From assembly GCA_964017145.1 (NCBI GenBank), contig OZ024842.1, forward strand, positions 310,001 to 374,000: a DNA stretch of 64,000 bases, written 5' to 3'. The notes below the pieces were generated by a model. That model had not been told where the DNA came from and ran no database searches. It was given only the letters and a program-made list of their open reading frames with translations. The position numbers and the translations under genes were made by a program. This document shows, in pieces, positions 34,236 to 46,324 of this stretch. This stretch comes from Agrocybe praecox. Lineage: Eukaryota > Basidiomycota > Agaricomycetes > Agaricales > Agrocybaceae. Each line of letters starts with the position of its first letter. Positions within the stretch are counted from its first letter, which is position 1.

Positions 34236-34792
34236 CACTGCACGACCTCAGAAAGAAAAAACTCACTTATTTCTCTTACTCTCACGATTGATGCGATGGA
34301 TGTATGGAAAGACACGATGAAAGCGACGCTGCACTCTAATTCTGCGGTTCCGGAAATATTAGTCTTTAAATGCTGATTGGGTGTCGTGTTTTGCGCTTAG
34401 CAGGGGTACCAAAAATCAAAGATCGATGAGAATGAAAAAAGTTGAATGTTGAAAGTTGAAAGTCGAAAGTCGATAAACAAATCAATGAACATCGTCCTAC
34501 CACAGGAATTTTGTTTCTGTTAATCTCTTTGCATTGATCCTCTGGAGTGAGAGGGATGAGCGAGAGTAGATGAATATAGCGGAAATATCGGTCACAAAAA
34601 GGGGGGGGCGTTGAACGTTGCGCGCTTGATCGGCGCCGAACGTTTCCTGTATCTCAAAGAAACAAAATATGTCACATATTTTTGAAAGAAAAATTCGACA
34701 AATGGATGTCGGCTGTATTTTCAACCAACAGAAGTCAAGTTTATTAAACAAACAGGTGATTAAATACATGCGACCGGTATATATTGGCTTGT

Positions 34793-34798
34793 ATTTTC
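34793..34798 (+). other. Empty insertion site for the TIR element
   Basis: Single ATTTTC within GTATTTTCGAAATAC. The equivalent place in copy A is split by the TIR element and the Helitron, with ATTTTC duplicated. Confidence 0.8.
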
Positions 34799-35032
34799 GA
34801 AATACAGGTTCCGGCGCCCGCCGAGATCACCGAGATCACCGACCGATGTATTACGTACGCACTGTCTGTGCATGTAATCCACTTGATGCGCCCCCAATGC
34901 GTCCCACGTCGTTCCTTTTCTGTCATCAACAGCACTCTTGCGACATCCTCCACGCGACACGGTGCTCTACAACTTCTTCGCAATATTGCATTTGATATGA
35001 TTTTCGCATAAACGACAACACACGCAAAAAAA

Positions 35033-36137
35033 ATGTTCAAATTCACTGCGGAAAGTTTGCGTTGTGGGGTTGGATTCACGGCGGTGAGGACGAGGTATCA
35101 TTTCTCGGTATGTGCGTTTTCATCATGCAATGCTGCGTTAATTCACCGAATAAAGACGTCAAGTAGGAGGCTTGGTAGACTACTGCCCAATTCTCACCAA
35201 ATCATCACTTTGGACCCGAAGAGAATGGTTGAAGTAGGCCAGCCGTTATGCGACATTTCTGCCAAACCTCAGCCTCTCATTCATTTCTCCGCCTCAAAAA
35301 TAAACCCCCTTGAAATCACTCATTCAAAATCACTAATAGCCTATAAACAATCCCGGGAAGACCGTCAATACGGCCATCAAAGATTTCCTCCGTCAACGAG
35401 AGGTGTATTCTATTACCACCGTTCCGAGCCCGAGGTATCAAGTTCAATCCGCTTTCGCATCTGTGACGATTCATCACCATCGTCGTTTTCCGCTGGTAAC
35501 GATCTTTTGTTACCACCTACAAGCTATGGGGAACGAATGCCATGGAATATACCCTTGCTCTCTATCGCTTCTGCAGAAATGTATCAAGCATTTCGAGAAT
35601 GGCTGGTATGGGAGGGACTTGTAAAAGCTGAACTTCTCAACACCATGAAAGATTTCCATCATTCCCGCCGCCAGCACCAGCCTCTATATACTTTGAGCCA
35701 ACCATTTGTTGCCGATCTATCGAGTGTGATGACCCGGGTGACATTTATCACTGCGCAGGACATAATTCGCACTCACTTCCATTTCTTCTCAGATGTTAAA
35801 TCGTTTAAAAAGATATACACCGGTGAGTAGTTACTATTGCCCCATCAATATTTCTTAGCTAAACCTATAAATGCCTTCCCTTCTAGGTCACGTACGAGTG
35901 CGATTCGTCAAATCCGACCTCCCAGAACACAAAGCAAACCCGTCGCTGCTACTACAATGCCTCGAAGTCCTGACACCGATAGAATATATACATTCAGAAC
36001 TCACCACGGTCAAACCACCAGTTCCTGGTGAATATGTTCAGAGGCTGTCATGTGGGAATTTCCGCCCATGGAGTCTATCGTTGAAGAGTAGGATGTATGG
36101 ACGGAAAATCGCAAAGTTGTTCGATATTCCGACGTAG
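35033..36137 (+). CDS. 322-residue protein of unknown function, copy B
   Basis: Exons 35033-35083, 35156-35822 and 35887-36137, the same lengths as copy A. The first intron (72 bases) is in frame and without a stop here, so retaining it would add 24 residues; copy A's 73-base intron forces splicing, so splicing is likely here too. It differs from copy A by many single residues spread along the protein (for example IIRTHFHFFSDVKS for FRDANFKFFSDVKS) with no frame break, which suggests both are kept by selection. Function unknown. Confidence 0.8.
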
Positions 36138-37300
36138 AGGAGTTTTTGTCGATGGTGTGTTATACTATCAACCACCCTCCCCACTTTTATCAATTACTTG
36201 ACTGCAAGTTATAGCTAGATCGGATATATCACCATCTTTGCATGAGCTGACGATGTGGTATTGCTTCCGCATGAAGAGTGAATAAGTATGAAACATTAAA
36301 CTGAACCCACTCGTACGATTCCGTTTTCACTCCTCCCTTGACCACACCAAAATTGGAAGCGCCCTCCTCGCATACCAACTACTGCCATATCATTAATGCC
36401 AAACGTAACTGATACCAAGCACAATCATTCCCATTGGTCCATGCTAATTAATCATGTATAATGAAGATTCTCCGCGATAACCGTCCGTGAACTTTGTTCG
36501 TCGTCACCATCAGGATATTTTTACTGCATATATGCGTAAAGGCGTACAGCCTTCGCTCTCACTATTCCTGATGGCTTGTTCGATTCTTTCTACTCCAATA
36601 TTTCCTTGATCGTACCGTCCTCCCTCTCGAGATTCTTCCCCCACCCGTTCCTTCGTCCCGCTGTGTTTCTGGGATCGATCGGCTTCACCCATCATAGAAG
36701 TTCTTCCAAAATTTCCGGTACTCAAGCATAGTTTCTCCTCTCCTTGGACTTTCTCTGCTATCCATATGTTAATTGCTTGTAGAAAACATACACATATAAT
36801 AATTAAACCCATTGTTCATGGCCGCTGGTTTAATAATGACCTCGGTCTGGGCCGTGTGGGTAAATATCGGACTGAAAGGCTAACTTGGGAATATTCGATG
36901 TATAACTACCTACCCATTAGTGTTCGTCCCATATTCATTCTTCATGTCACAGCTTCGATCTTGGTGTATATCAGTTGATATGCGGCGGTATCATATCTGA
37001 AATAAGTCGCTGTGCGCTAATTTTCTGACACCTTGGTCCATCCCGAAGAAGGCCTCTTCAATTTATATATAGCACAGCGGACTAGGTGACTGTTGTCGTA
37101 TTTGCTCCTCATCATAATGCAACGTACCTATATAAGTCCAGTCATGCATATGGTACATACTTAGCTGCTGTTTCCCAATATCTTAAACCCCATTGCCGCC
37201 GCCATCGGGCGAGTACTTGATACCATTATAACTTTTGGACGTGTTGTGACTTCCCTATGATCTGTCATCACAAACGCGCTGTGTTGCACTGTCATGGAAT
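36138..37300. other. Intergenic spacer conserved with copy A
   Basis: Partner of 25748-26940; no gene called. Confidence 0.4.
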
Positions 37301-37304
37301 GCCA

Positions 37305-37312
37305 TATATAAA
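37305..37312 (+). promoter_or_regulatory. TATA box of membrane-protein gene, copy B
   Basis: TATATAAA, 68 bases upstream of the ATG at 37373. Confidence 0.6.
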
Positions 37313-37372
37313 ACCAGGAGGGTACACACACTCTCAAATTCCACATAACTCCCCACCCGTTTCGACACGCCC

Positions 37373-38667
37373 ATGACTACTGTCTTGTCTCCGCAAATTG
37401 GTCTGCCTTCTGTTCTTGTCCAAAGGGAAATCATCGCTGCGGACTTTAACTCGACCTTGATGTCCGCCTATCTGACTGGTAGTTACCGGGTATCTTTTTT
37501 TTCGTTTATCTCGACGTTCTGAGCTACCTCCTAAGGTATATATGCTGGTGTATATGCCTCAACCATGTGGATTTACTGTGCGTGTATCTTCTTTATAGAC
37601 CCCACGAGCGTTATTACTGATTATCCGAATAGCGTCCTGGATTCATACGACCCCGTCTCAAGGCTATGTAATCAAGGGAGCTCTCACATTGTCATTCGGT
37701 CTTTTTGCCGGACAGACAGTTGCAGACTGGTACTACACGGCTCTGTTATACTCCATTCGGGGAGACACGCGGCTCCAAATTTTTATTTCGAGCACAACTG
37801 GCCAATTTGTTCCACCGGCAATGTGCTCAATGTCCATCCTTATGGAGAATATGGGACTCGTGCTCGCAGATGGACTGATGGTATGGTACTATGTTGAACC
37901 TCTTTTGAGCTGCAAGAATGAACAAATATAATAGGTATGGAGATGCTTCCAGGCATGCAGGCGACGTTCTGTCCGCGTTGCGATTCTAGTCTCTTTATTT
38001 GCTGAATCAGGTGAATACGCAAAACTCTTGGGACCAACAGTATTCCCTCAGCAACAGAATTTCTCATTCAAATAAATAAAAACAGTGCTCGCCATTGTAG
38101 CGACAGCAATTTTCACTATCCTATATTTCCGACCTCTCCCTGTCGTACCACATCTATCTCAGAGAGCAAATCAGATATCGGGCGCCATGGATGCCACAGC
38201 TGCATTGACTAGCCTTATGGCTACGTTCCTGCTCTGCAGTCATATTCGTTCGACTGTATCTGGTAGTCCCTTCTGGATAAAATACAAGCATATCATTGAC
38301 ATATTGATACAATCTTCCATTCTCTATACGACCGCTATAGTGACGGGAACGGTACTTCGCCTTTTGGATAAGGGAGACTTATCTTCCTCTGGTACCATTG
38401 TAGTATTGGAGAATTATCTTGGGACTTTAATTAGCATCGCAAGTGTACGCTTTGTCGCAAATTATTTTATTGACCTTCTACTTACAGTTAATTTTGTAGG
38501 GTCTCGCACCAACTTTGATGGTCGCTCGGCTGGCTGTCGCGCAATCGAGTGATAACAGCTTGGAGCTGCCTTCTATCACAATACCCCATGAATTAATCGA
38601 GAATACACTTCAGGAAGAAGTCGGAATATCCTCTGTGCGCAATGGAGGAAGTAGAAGTAGTGTGTAA
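37373..38667 (+). CDS. Polytopic membrane protein of a basidiomycete family, copy B
   Basis: Exons 37373-37478, 37536-37577, 37663-37880, 37935-38010, 38086-38444 and 38500-38667 (969 bases, 322 residues); the first five have exactly the lengths of copy A. The same membrane segments are present, including GALTLSFGLFAGQTVADWYY, LVLADGLMVWRCFQACRRRS and FTILYFRPLPVVPHL. The C-terminal tail differs slightly (VRNGGSRSSV for VRSVGSSM). All splice sites are canonical. Function unknown; family placement rests on the seven-span pattern and the ADGLMVWRC motif. Confidence 0.78.
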
Positions 38668-41600
38668 TAAAATTGCGTGAATTGGAAGATATTTCCTCTT
38701 GTAGACTATCACTATCTGTGTTATTTTTTTGAGGGTTTGATCCATGTTGGGCTTCGCCGCATGAAGACCGGATCGTTTACGTGTGTTTACCACAAAGTGA
38801 ACAAGATCAATTGGATTTTTTTGGCGACAGTACTTCAAGGGGATATTTCTCAGTGATGGCCACAATTTGCGAGATTGCATGCTGAGAGACGTCGTAATGA
38901 AGCCAGATGGTAAGTAATCAAAATCTGGGGAGAGAAACACCCACCCACAAGTCACTAGTTCACAACTACCCAAGCGTGCATGGATGCTATGTGAACTCTT
39001 TTGTTCAAGATAAACGCGTCTGAGCAGGCTAAACGCACCCAGATGCGTCGTGTTATCTTATCAACGATCACGCATGTGCGTCAGATCAACCATGTTCCAA
39101 GTTATTTCCCACACCTTTCTCCTTGTTCGCTCCCGTCATCATCATCATGTTCAGTGCACTTCCGCACCACTTCCACTCCCACCACGAACGGTACGCGGCG
39201 TTTTTTTTGCGCTCCTGATGCCTACCTCCTACTAGTCAAATCCTCATCATTCTCCGAGATGTAAGATACGGACGGGTCGTCCAGTGTCACGCAGTTACAC
39301 TCGCGCGCCGGTCCGTTTGTTGTTAAAGTTTGTCGTCAAATATATTAAGTCAGAGTATATGAAGAGAGATTGGTTAACTTGATGGTACCGGGTTTTGAAT
39401 GAGAGCAGAAGGCGTTAGGGCGGTGGAAGGGCGAGGTGTGGTATGGTGTGGTGTGGATGTTGCGGTGGCAGGAGGTGGATGGACATGGATGGATGTAGGT
39501 CTGTGAAGAGACGACGTTATGGGAGGGGCTATTTGATTGGGATGCGGTCCAGACTCGATCGAGTTGGGAAAGACGGCGACGACGGCGCCGTGGGCATGGC
39601 CAGTCGTCGGTGACGCAACCAACGCACCTCTCATTACTCTCTCGCATTTCTTGCGTTTTCCTTTCCTCCCCCTTCGCGGATGAGGAGTTGACTCGGGGGT
39701 GACCCGGATGGGACGGATGGAGTAGCGTAGTGGAGGTGTAGGGCGGTCAGGCGTGAATGTTGCGATGGTGGGAAGACGGATGATCGATGATCGATGAAGC
39801 TTGAAGGGGGATGGACGGATGAATGGAGGTCGGTGGGACTGCGATGGAGAGCAAGAGCGGTGAAGGGCCTGGGGTTGTCTACTCGGTGAAGGCGCAATAC
39901 ATGATTGAATGGGGCCGTTTGGGTAAGCGGTCTGGCCTAGATTGAGTGGTGACGAGGATGCAGGTTCACGCAATGTGATTGGTTGATACGACGGACTGGC
40001 AATGTGTGATGTAAAATCAGGGTTGGATGCATGGCAATGGCAGAGTCGTCTCTCTCTTATGTACTCTCTTCTGGACTTTTTCTTTATTTTCTTCTCCTTC
40101 ACCCTCGCTCGCCTTGATCCAACCTGGGGAGGATTCGGAATGAATAGCGTGGCCGATGGTCTTCAGAATCACTCTATCTAGCATTGAATATTGATATATT
40201 GATGCACCATCTCTTTGTGTTCATAAAGTCCTTTCCTCTCCAATCCGGGCTTGGCTATTCCCTCATTGTAATTACAGTGCGTGCTCTATCACTCCCCTGT
40301 GGGAATTGTCTGGTGTGTGGTGTATCGAAGGCCCAGACCTCGATGACGCCACCAGCCCCCTTCTATGGTGTGTTTTTCTATTTTTACCCATCTTTCTCTT
40401 TTCCATAGAGTGCCATTCGGGTATTCCCTCCATCGTCACTACTATCTTACAATACAACTCCTCTCTATCCATCTTTCTCCCAGTTCGGTGGGAACTAGGA
40501 ATGATTTCATGAGAGGATGGAAAAAAATGAAAGTGGGACGATGAGTGATGACCCCGGCGTCCCTCGTTCGTTTTCTCTTGGACACTTCCCAACCCTACCG
40601 CCTTTCACAATCTCATCGTCACTAACGTCATCTATTGCTCCTCTTGCTACTGATCTTCCTAGCCCTATGAGGTCGAGTAACGATGTGATGAGAGTCTGAT
40701 TTGCGCAGAGTACGCTAGGACGATGAGCAATACAGTAATGAAATCTAATTTTACGTTTACATCCCACTACTTGGTTTTTTCACGCTGCCCGACCTTTCGT
40801 ATTGGAGATTCCCAGTCAATTGGAAATCCCTCTTCATTACGACTATGACGTGGAATTCAATTTCATACTGGACTGTTTTAGGCTGATAAATACACATGCA
40901 CGACACGCAAGAGCTACTCGTGAATGTACAGACGCGATGGACAGCAATGATATTGGAAAAATAACTATAGTTTTGTTATTATACAGAGAGGGTGCGCTAA
41001 ATGTATTGCGTCAGCGTCATCGAAGACCTCATCCATTCTCCGCATATCATTATACAAGAAAATTCAAGAAAATTCTTTCCTTCCTCTCCGATCATCAATT
41101 GATCGATCGCCCTTCCCATCGAATCCCCAACTCACGCTGTCCACACACTGTTCACCCATACGCCAACCGGTCCGTGCCCGCGTCGTCGCCCGTGCCATCC
41201 ATCCCAACTCATTTGCTTCTCTCCTCAGACGCGCAGGCACGATCAACCCGTCTGATACACCCCACTGTAAAGTACTTCCATCTACCTATATCACCACCTC
41301 TCACCGTTGTGCACAGCTGGATACGCCCAAAGCGAATCGAACTGAACGACTAAACAATCCAGGTGCATGAGGCAAGGGCGAGCATGGCTGGAGATAGAGT
41401 GGATGTCTCAAAGAACACCATATCAGAAGTGGGACGTTGAACTGAGCCAAAAACATCACTCCTCTAGGCTCCCGTCTCCTCTCTCGCTCTGGCCAACACA
41501 ATCTGCACCCCAACCCAGACGAAGAGTAAAGCGAGGGAAGGTAAAGACATCTGCAAAGAAATGAAATGATGTGAAAGGATAGTGGCTACACCACCTTTTA

Positions 41601-42828
41601 CCGTCGTGTACAGCAATGTGCATGGTATCCACCTAAAGCGACATAATATTCGGCTCGCTGCGAGGGAGACTGGAAGAGACTCAATGGACAGCGAACAAGT
41701 GACCAAAAGGAACTTATTACGGGAAATTTAGAAAAACACTGGAGGATGAATAAAGTGATCGAGTCCAAAGCCAGAGAGGAACGAAGGCAGACATAGCAAA
41801 GACGTTATTCCAGCACAAGAGCATTAATCGATTAATAGTGATTAATGGATCAAACGAAGGCTACGGGCCTACAAAAGCAAGGACGCAGGACGAACATCTG
41901 GAGAGTTGCGAAGGACGTTGACTGTCGCAAAAATTCCCCACAGGCATCATCGTGATAAATCGATTGGAGGCGATTTGACGAATGCGACAGGGTCAGCTAA
42001 TGTGCAGATAATGTAACGTTGAATCTAGTCAAAACTCTCCGATAAATTTATAAAGATGGCGAACATTGATATGACACACCTTCGACGAGGCCTAAGTATT
42101 TTTCAGCGATAGACTCCATGGCTGGAACTCCCATATCGGGGTCAGGACTTCGAGATATCGGGGGGGATGGGTGTCGTGAATTGGACATGTTTGACCAGTC
42201 GTCAAGGACGCAACACCCTTTTAGAACCTTGTACTTTCTCTTCGATCAGGCTCTGCCTTCCTCCTTTTTCGTGTTCTTTGTATTTTCCCTTTCTTCCCCT
42301 TCGCCATCGCTTAACTTGATTTCGCTTCGATTAACCCCGGAGCCGTCGTACAATTGGACAGGAATCTGAACGAAAAGTACCGAGATGGTTTCATTTGATT
42401 TTTTCGGAACCTTTTCCGAGACCAAATTTTTCTCCATCGCACTACTTCTTAGTTTTTTTGCAGATACTAAACCTTTGGCATTCACTACCACTTACTTGAC
42501 AGATCTGTTCAGTAGTATGGATAGGACTATATCACTTTTATCTCCTCGTCCGTCACGATTCCTTCCTTTCTGACTTCCGCGCTTGCTCTGAGTTGGAGGC
42601 CAGGTGCGTACCTACCCCACCTACGCGCGGTACGCTCTTGAAATTGTGTTGACATGTGGCGTTTTGGACTTAATTCTTTCATTCAAAAAATCGCACTTGT
42701 CATTGGCCTCATTGGCCTCCTTGCTGATGAGCCCTAGTATGAGCTAGATTATTATGCCCACGTACTGAAATACAAAAAGAAAGCAGAATCATAAACTTGC
42801 AAGTCCCTTCATCAGACACAAAAACCAA
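38668..42828. other. Gene-poor, partly low-complexity region with R remnant
   Basis: To about 38950 it continues duplication copy B. 39400-39900 is rich in GGATGG and GTGGTGTGG words, with two diverged direct repeats (39400-39560 and 39690-39900); the minus-strand 242-residue frame there is a proline/serine/histidine low-complexity product. 41360-41490 is an R remnant (GGGACGTTGAACTGAGCC at 41422). Parts of 42240-42330 resemble 40080-40140. No gene I can support. Confidence 0.45.
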
Positions 42829-44795
42829 TCACAATTTGGTCTCTCTATCCTCTAATGCCTTCTTTTCATCCAAAGTTCCTCTATTCACATCTTTCATTTT
42901 TTCTTCTGCATCCCCAGCAGTCGATTCTTGTTTTTCCTTATCTCCCGAAGGTTCCACAGGCGGCTTCTTGGTCTTTCTAGCTTCAATCCCACCTTCGTAT
43001 CCAAACCACGTGTATCTTCTGCAGTGTGGTCCGCGCGAGAGCAGGACGATTGCTTGCCATGCGTATAGGCCCATTGAAAGTGCTGCGCCTGCCCGCCAGC
43101 CAAATGTTACGAATACATGTGTACCCGCGGCTGTTCCCATTACTTGACCTAAGAAAATCTAAACAAAAGATAAAAATATCAGCTTATGAGAATACGTGTA
43201 TTTAAAAACTTATGTACCGATAGAATTAATACAGCATTCAACCTGGACCGCGCAGGCGCAGATATTCTGGGGAAGACAAGTTATGAGCGTCAGGTAGCAA
43301 CGAGGGGACGATCAATGATCGCTGAAAGACATACCCAAATACCGCAGTCGTAAGACTCGTTTGCAGCATCTGACGGAATAGATCAAGCCCGAAGACGCTG
43401 ATAATCACAGCAGCAATGTTGATCCCACCAGCTCCTATTTGAACCGATTGTGCGAGGATGAGCATGAGGAGTGCAAAGCAAGACGCATACCAGGGGACGA
43501 GGCGGTCGATAACATATCCAACCACAGGACCCATGGACACTCCTAGGATACCGACTAGACCGAATAAGCCAATAGCCAGACTATGCGTGCAAGATGTCGT
43601 ATATCAGATAAATTCGAGGAAAGTAGGTAAAGATAACACGTACGTTGAGTAATTATAGGGAGGCCCTCCTAACAAGAACGTCAAAGTGACCCAGAAATTC
43701 GTGAAACACGCGCTCGATCCGATGTTCACTAAACACGCCTGGATTAAGATCGGTTCCGTCACTGCAAACTTGGCCATAGTCCATAAGATCTTCCAATACG
43801 TGAGTTCGCCGTTGACGTTCTTCGAAGGGTAATCCGGGAGGATCAAGTAAGCTCCAACGAGGACAAGACTCTGCACGCCGATAGCGAAGTAATAAACAAC
43901 GCGCCAGGACTGAAATTCCGCGATAATTCCCGCTAAGACTCGTGCTATTAGCACTCCAAAAAGAAGACCAGAGAACACGAAAGAGATGGCGGACGCTCTG
44001 CGGTGTTCTGGGGCCAGATCAGCTGCGAGGGGGATGAGGATTTGTGGCGTAACTGTCACCACCCCCACGAGGAAGCTGAGAGCTTTGAAAACGGAAAGTG
44101 ATTTCGTTACTGCCAGCCCTATACTGAGTGAAATGGATATGGTGACAACAGTGATGATGAGGGGCCGCCGCCGCAAGAGGTCTCCTAACGGAGAGATAAG
44201 AACGAGTCCAATCGCATAACTAATAAAATTAGTTGGTGTCGTTTTTGAAGATAATTACAACTCACCCTGCCTGTACGAAAGTCGGTATTCTGAAAATGGA
44301 GTCAGACGCCTCGCGTTCGGATAGGAAAGTATATAGCGTACTGTGATACTTGGCTGTACGAAACGCCGAACGACAGTGAGAACTGGACTATACCGCCTTG
44401 TTAGCACGTGTAGTTGCGTATACTGAAGGACGAGTGCGTACTCAGTAGCGGCTGGCAATAGTATAGGTTCGCGACAGCTGTGCAGCGTAAGAACACAAGG
44501 CCGATGTGATAAGCACTAAATACGCACTAAAAGTACTCGCGAAACCGAATGCAATGTTCATCAACAAACCAAACTCCAAAGGCCTCGCTGGGTCATATCG
44601 TAAACGTCGTGGAATTGGCAAGAATCCAAAATCTTTTGCATTGTCGAGCTTGACAGGGGTTACTTCTGCCGATGTAACGGTTGTTATTTGTTCGTTCTTT
44701 TCGTTTTCTTTTGAGGGCTGCGCATCTCGAATATGAGGTTCATGAAAAACATTGACAGACGCGGTAGTTGACGATTCGTTAGTCGTGGTGGTCAT
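42829..44795 (-). CDS. Major facilitator superfamily transporter
   Basis: Eight exons: 44528-44795, 44442-44477, 44342-44387, 44266-44289, 43644-44219, 43335-43580, 43218-43266 and 42829-43158; 1575 bases, 524 residues, all phases consistent. A hydrophilic cytosolic N-terminus of about 70 residues precedes the first span. Diagnostic segments are ANLYYCQPLL in the first span, QIPTFVQAGYAIGLVLISPL then GDLLRRRPLI at the loop 2-3 signature (about residues 117-146), APEHRRASAISFVFSGLLFG in the next half-repeat, and ISAPARSRLNAV with FLGQVMGTAAGT in the C-terminal half. A charged tail of about 60 residues follows. These motifs place it with proton-driven effluxers or general-substrate MFS carriers rather than sugar porters. 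The substrate is unknown. Plasma membrane location is inferred. Confidence 0.92.
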
Positions 44796-46324
44796 GACTG
44801 CGGTGAGCAAGGGCGCAGACAGCTACCACGCTGTACTGAGAAAGTGGGGACATCGAAATTTCTCGGAACCCCCGCCTATTTATCCGTTCTATTTTTTGAT
44901 GCATTAATAATGGTCACTAACCATGCCGCGGCCGGCACGGACTGACGCCTTACCGTCCTATTTCGAAAACCCAGTCCGCCCAAACTATTGGATAAGCAAT
45001 CCCACGTTAATTTCCTGACAGAACCGCTTCTTTGGCGCGATGTGACAAGGAATCCCGTCTGAGAAGATGCGGCGTTTTTCGGCATGAGAGGCGGAATCAC
45101 ATAGATATTCAACTCCGTTAGGCCAGATAGCCTTGCCCTAGGAGGATGGGTGTTGAAATAACACGCTTTCCTTATAATATGGCATTACTGTAGGTTTATA
45201 ATGTCATACTTACTGTAAAAAAATACTTTCACTCGGATTTCAGCAACAATACATCAGTTGCGACTTAAAAAAGCGGAAAGGTGCATCCGCCGTCACGACG
45301 TCAAACGGCAGTAAAAATAAGACGTGTTAGAGCAGTGGTTGTAGTCGTTACAACTTATAATTCTCGTGCGTCTTATTAGCACAGTGTTCGGTTCTCGATC
45401 AAGCCATTTTTTATTCCAACCCAAGCACTGAATTTTTCCCAACGCAACGTTGACTTGGCTTAAATTCAGTGTACAACCTATTATGTGGCATTTAATAATA
45501 AGTCAAGCACCCCACAGAGGTCTGTTAAATTTCAGAAAAGAAAACATATACTATAGCATAGCTTTTAATCGTATTTAATATACGTACCCCCGGGGCCCAT
45601 AGGCTGTGAAGGGACTTCGACAATGAAAGTTCCTCAATCCCAGGCCGTCTCGGCAGGCAAACCTTCTTAATTTCCCCCAAACCATCTTTTACGGCTTCTT
45701 TTACGGCTTCTACAAAATATTGACAGTCTATGTCAATCGGCATGGCGGATCAGCTGTCAAAACGTGGGAATGCTTATCCAATAGTTTGGGCGGACTGGCC
45801 ACCCTCCTATTTCGAGACGTTCTAAAATTAGTTTCCGTGCCACAGCTGAAAAGATGAAATGAGGAGAGGGATGGAAGAGTGTAAAAGGATGGAAGTGATA
45901 GTATAGCTGCCACGAAACGTGTATTGCCAATTACCGGTAATGCCACTGACCAGTACGATCACAACTTTGGCTTTATCTATCTTACCAAACAAAGAAACGG
46001 GAGACTCGGCCCGGCGGTTGGTGCTCTAAGGCGAATAATAGAGCGCTTCACAGCTGGTTTTTGAGTCGTTTTTTGAATCATTTCTGACTTTGTGTTTGGA
46101 TCTATTTTTCAAGAAACGACGGAAAAGAATAAGAAAATCCAAAGAACGCCGCCATAGGATGCTTGAATAGTAGGTGGTCATAACATCAACATAAGACCCA
46201 TCTCTTTTCAAGTAAAGCATATACATTGAAAACAAGTTGATAATTGCTGTGTATGACCGGATATTTGGGGATTGATGGTGCACGATGTACTATATTCTCG
46301 TTATATGTTTCTCAGAGGAAAAAC
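44796..46324. other. Intergenic
   Basis: Upstream region of the MFS gene and downstream region of the beta-galactosidase gene. The frame at 45525-45743 (minus) contains a duplicated EAVKEAVKDG but has no exon context. No gene called. Confidence 0.45.

Larger units (their letters stand above)
34430..38950 (+). repeat. Segmental duplication, copy B
   Basis: Uninterrupted partner of copy A (20218-28540). It carries a shortened R remnant (34490-34690), the empty transposon site, the 322-residue gene and the membrane-protein gene. Confidence 0.8.

Noticed and set aside
33631..34266. 211-residue minus-strand frame
   Set aside because: It lies opposite plus-strand pieces that read more like protein and has no domain; probably an antisense shadow.
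39374..40102. 242-residue minus-strand open frame
   Set aside because: Proline-, serine- and histidine-rich low-complexity translation of a GGATGG-type repeat region; no start context, introns or domain.
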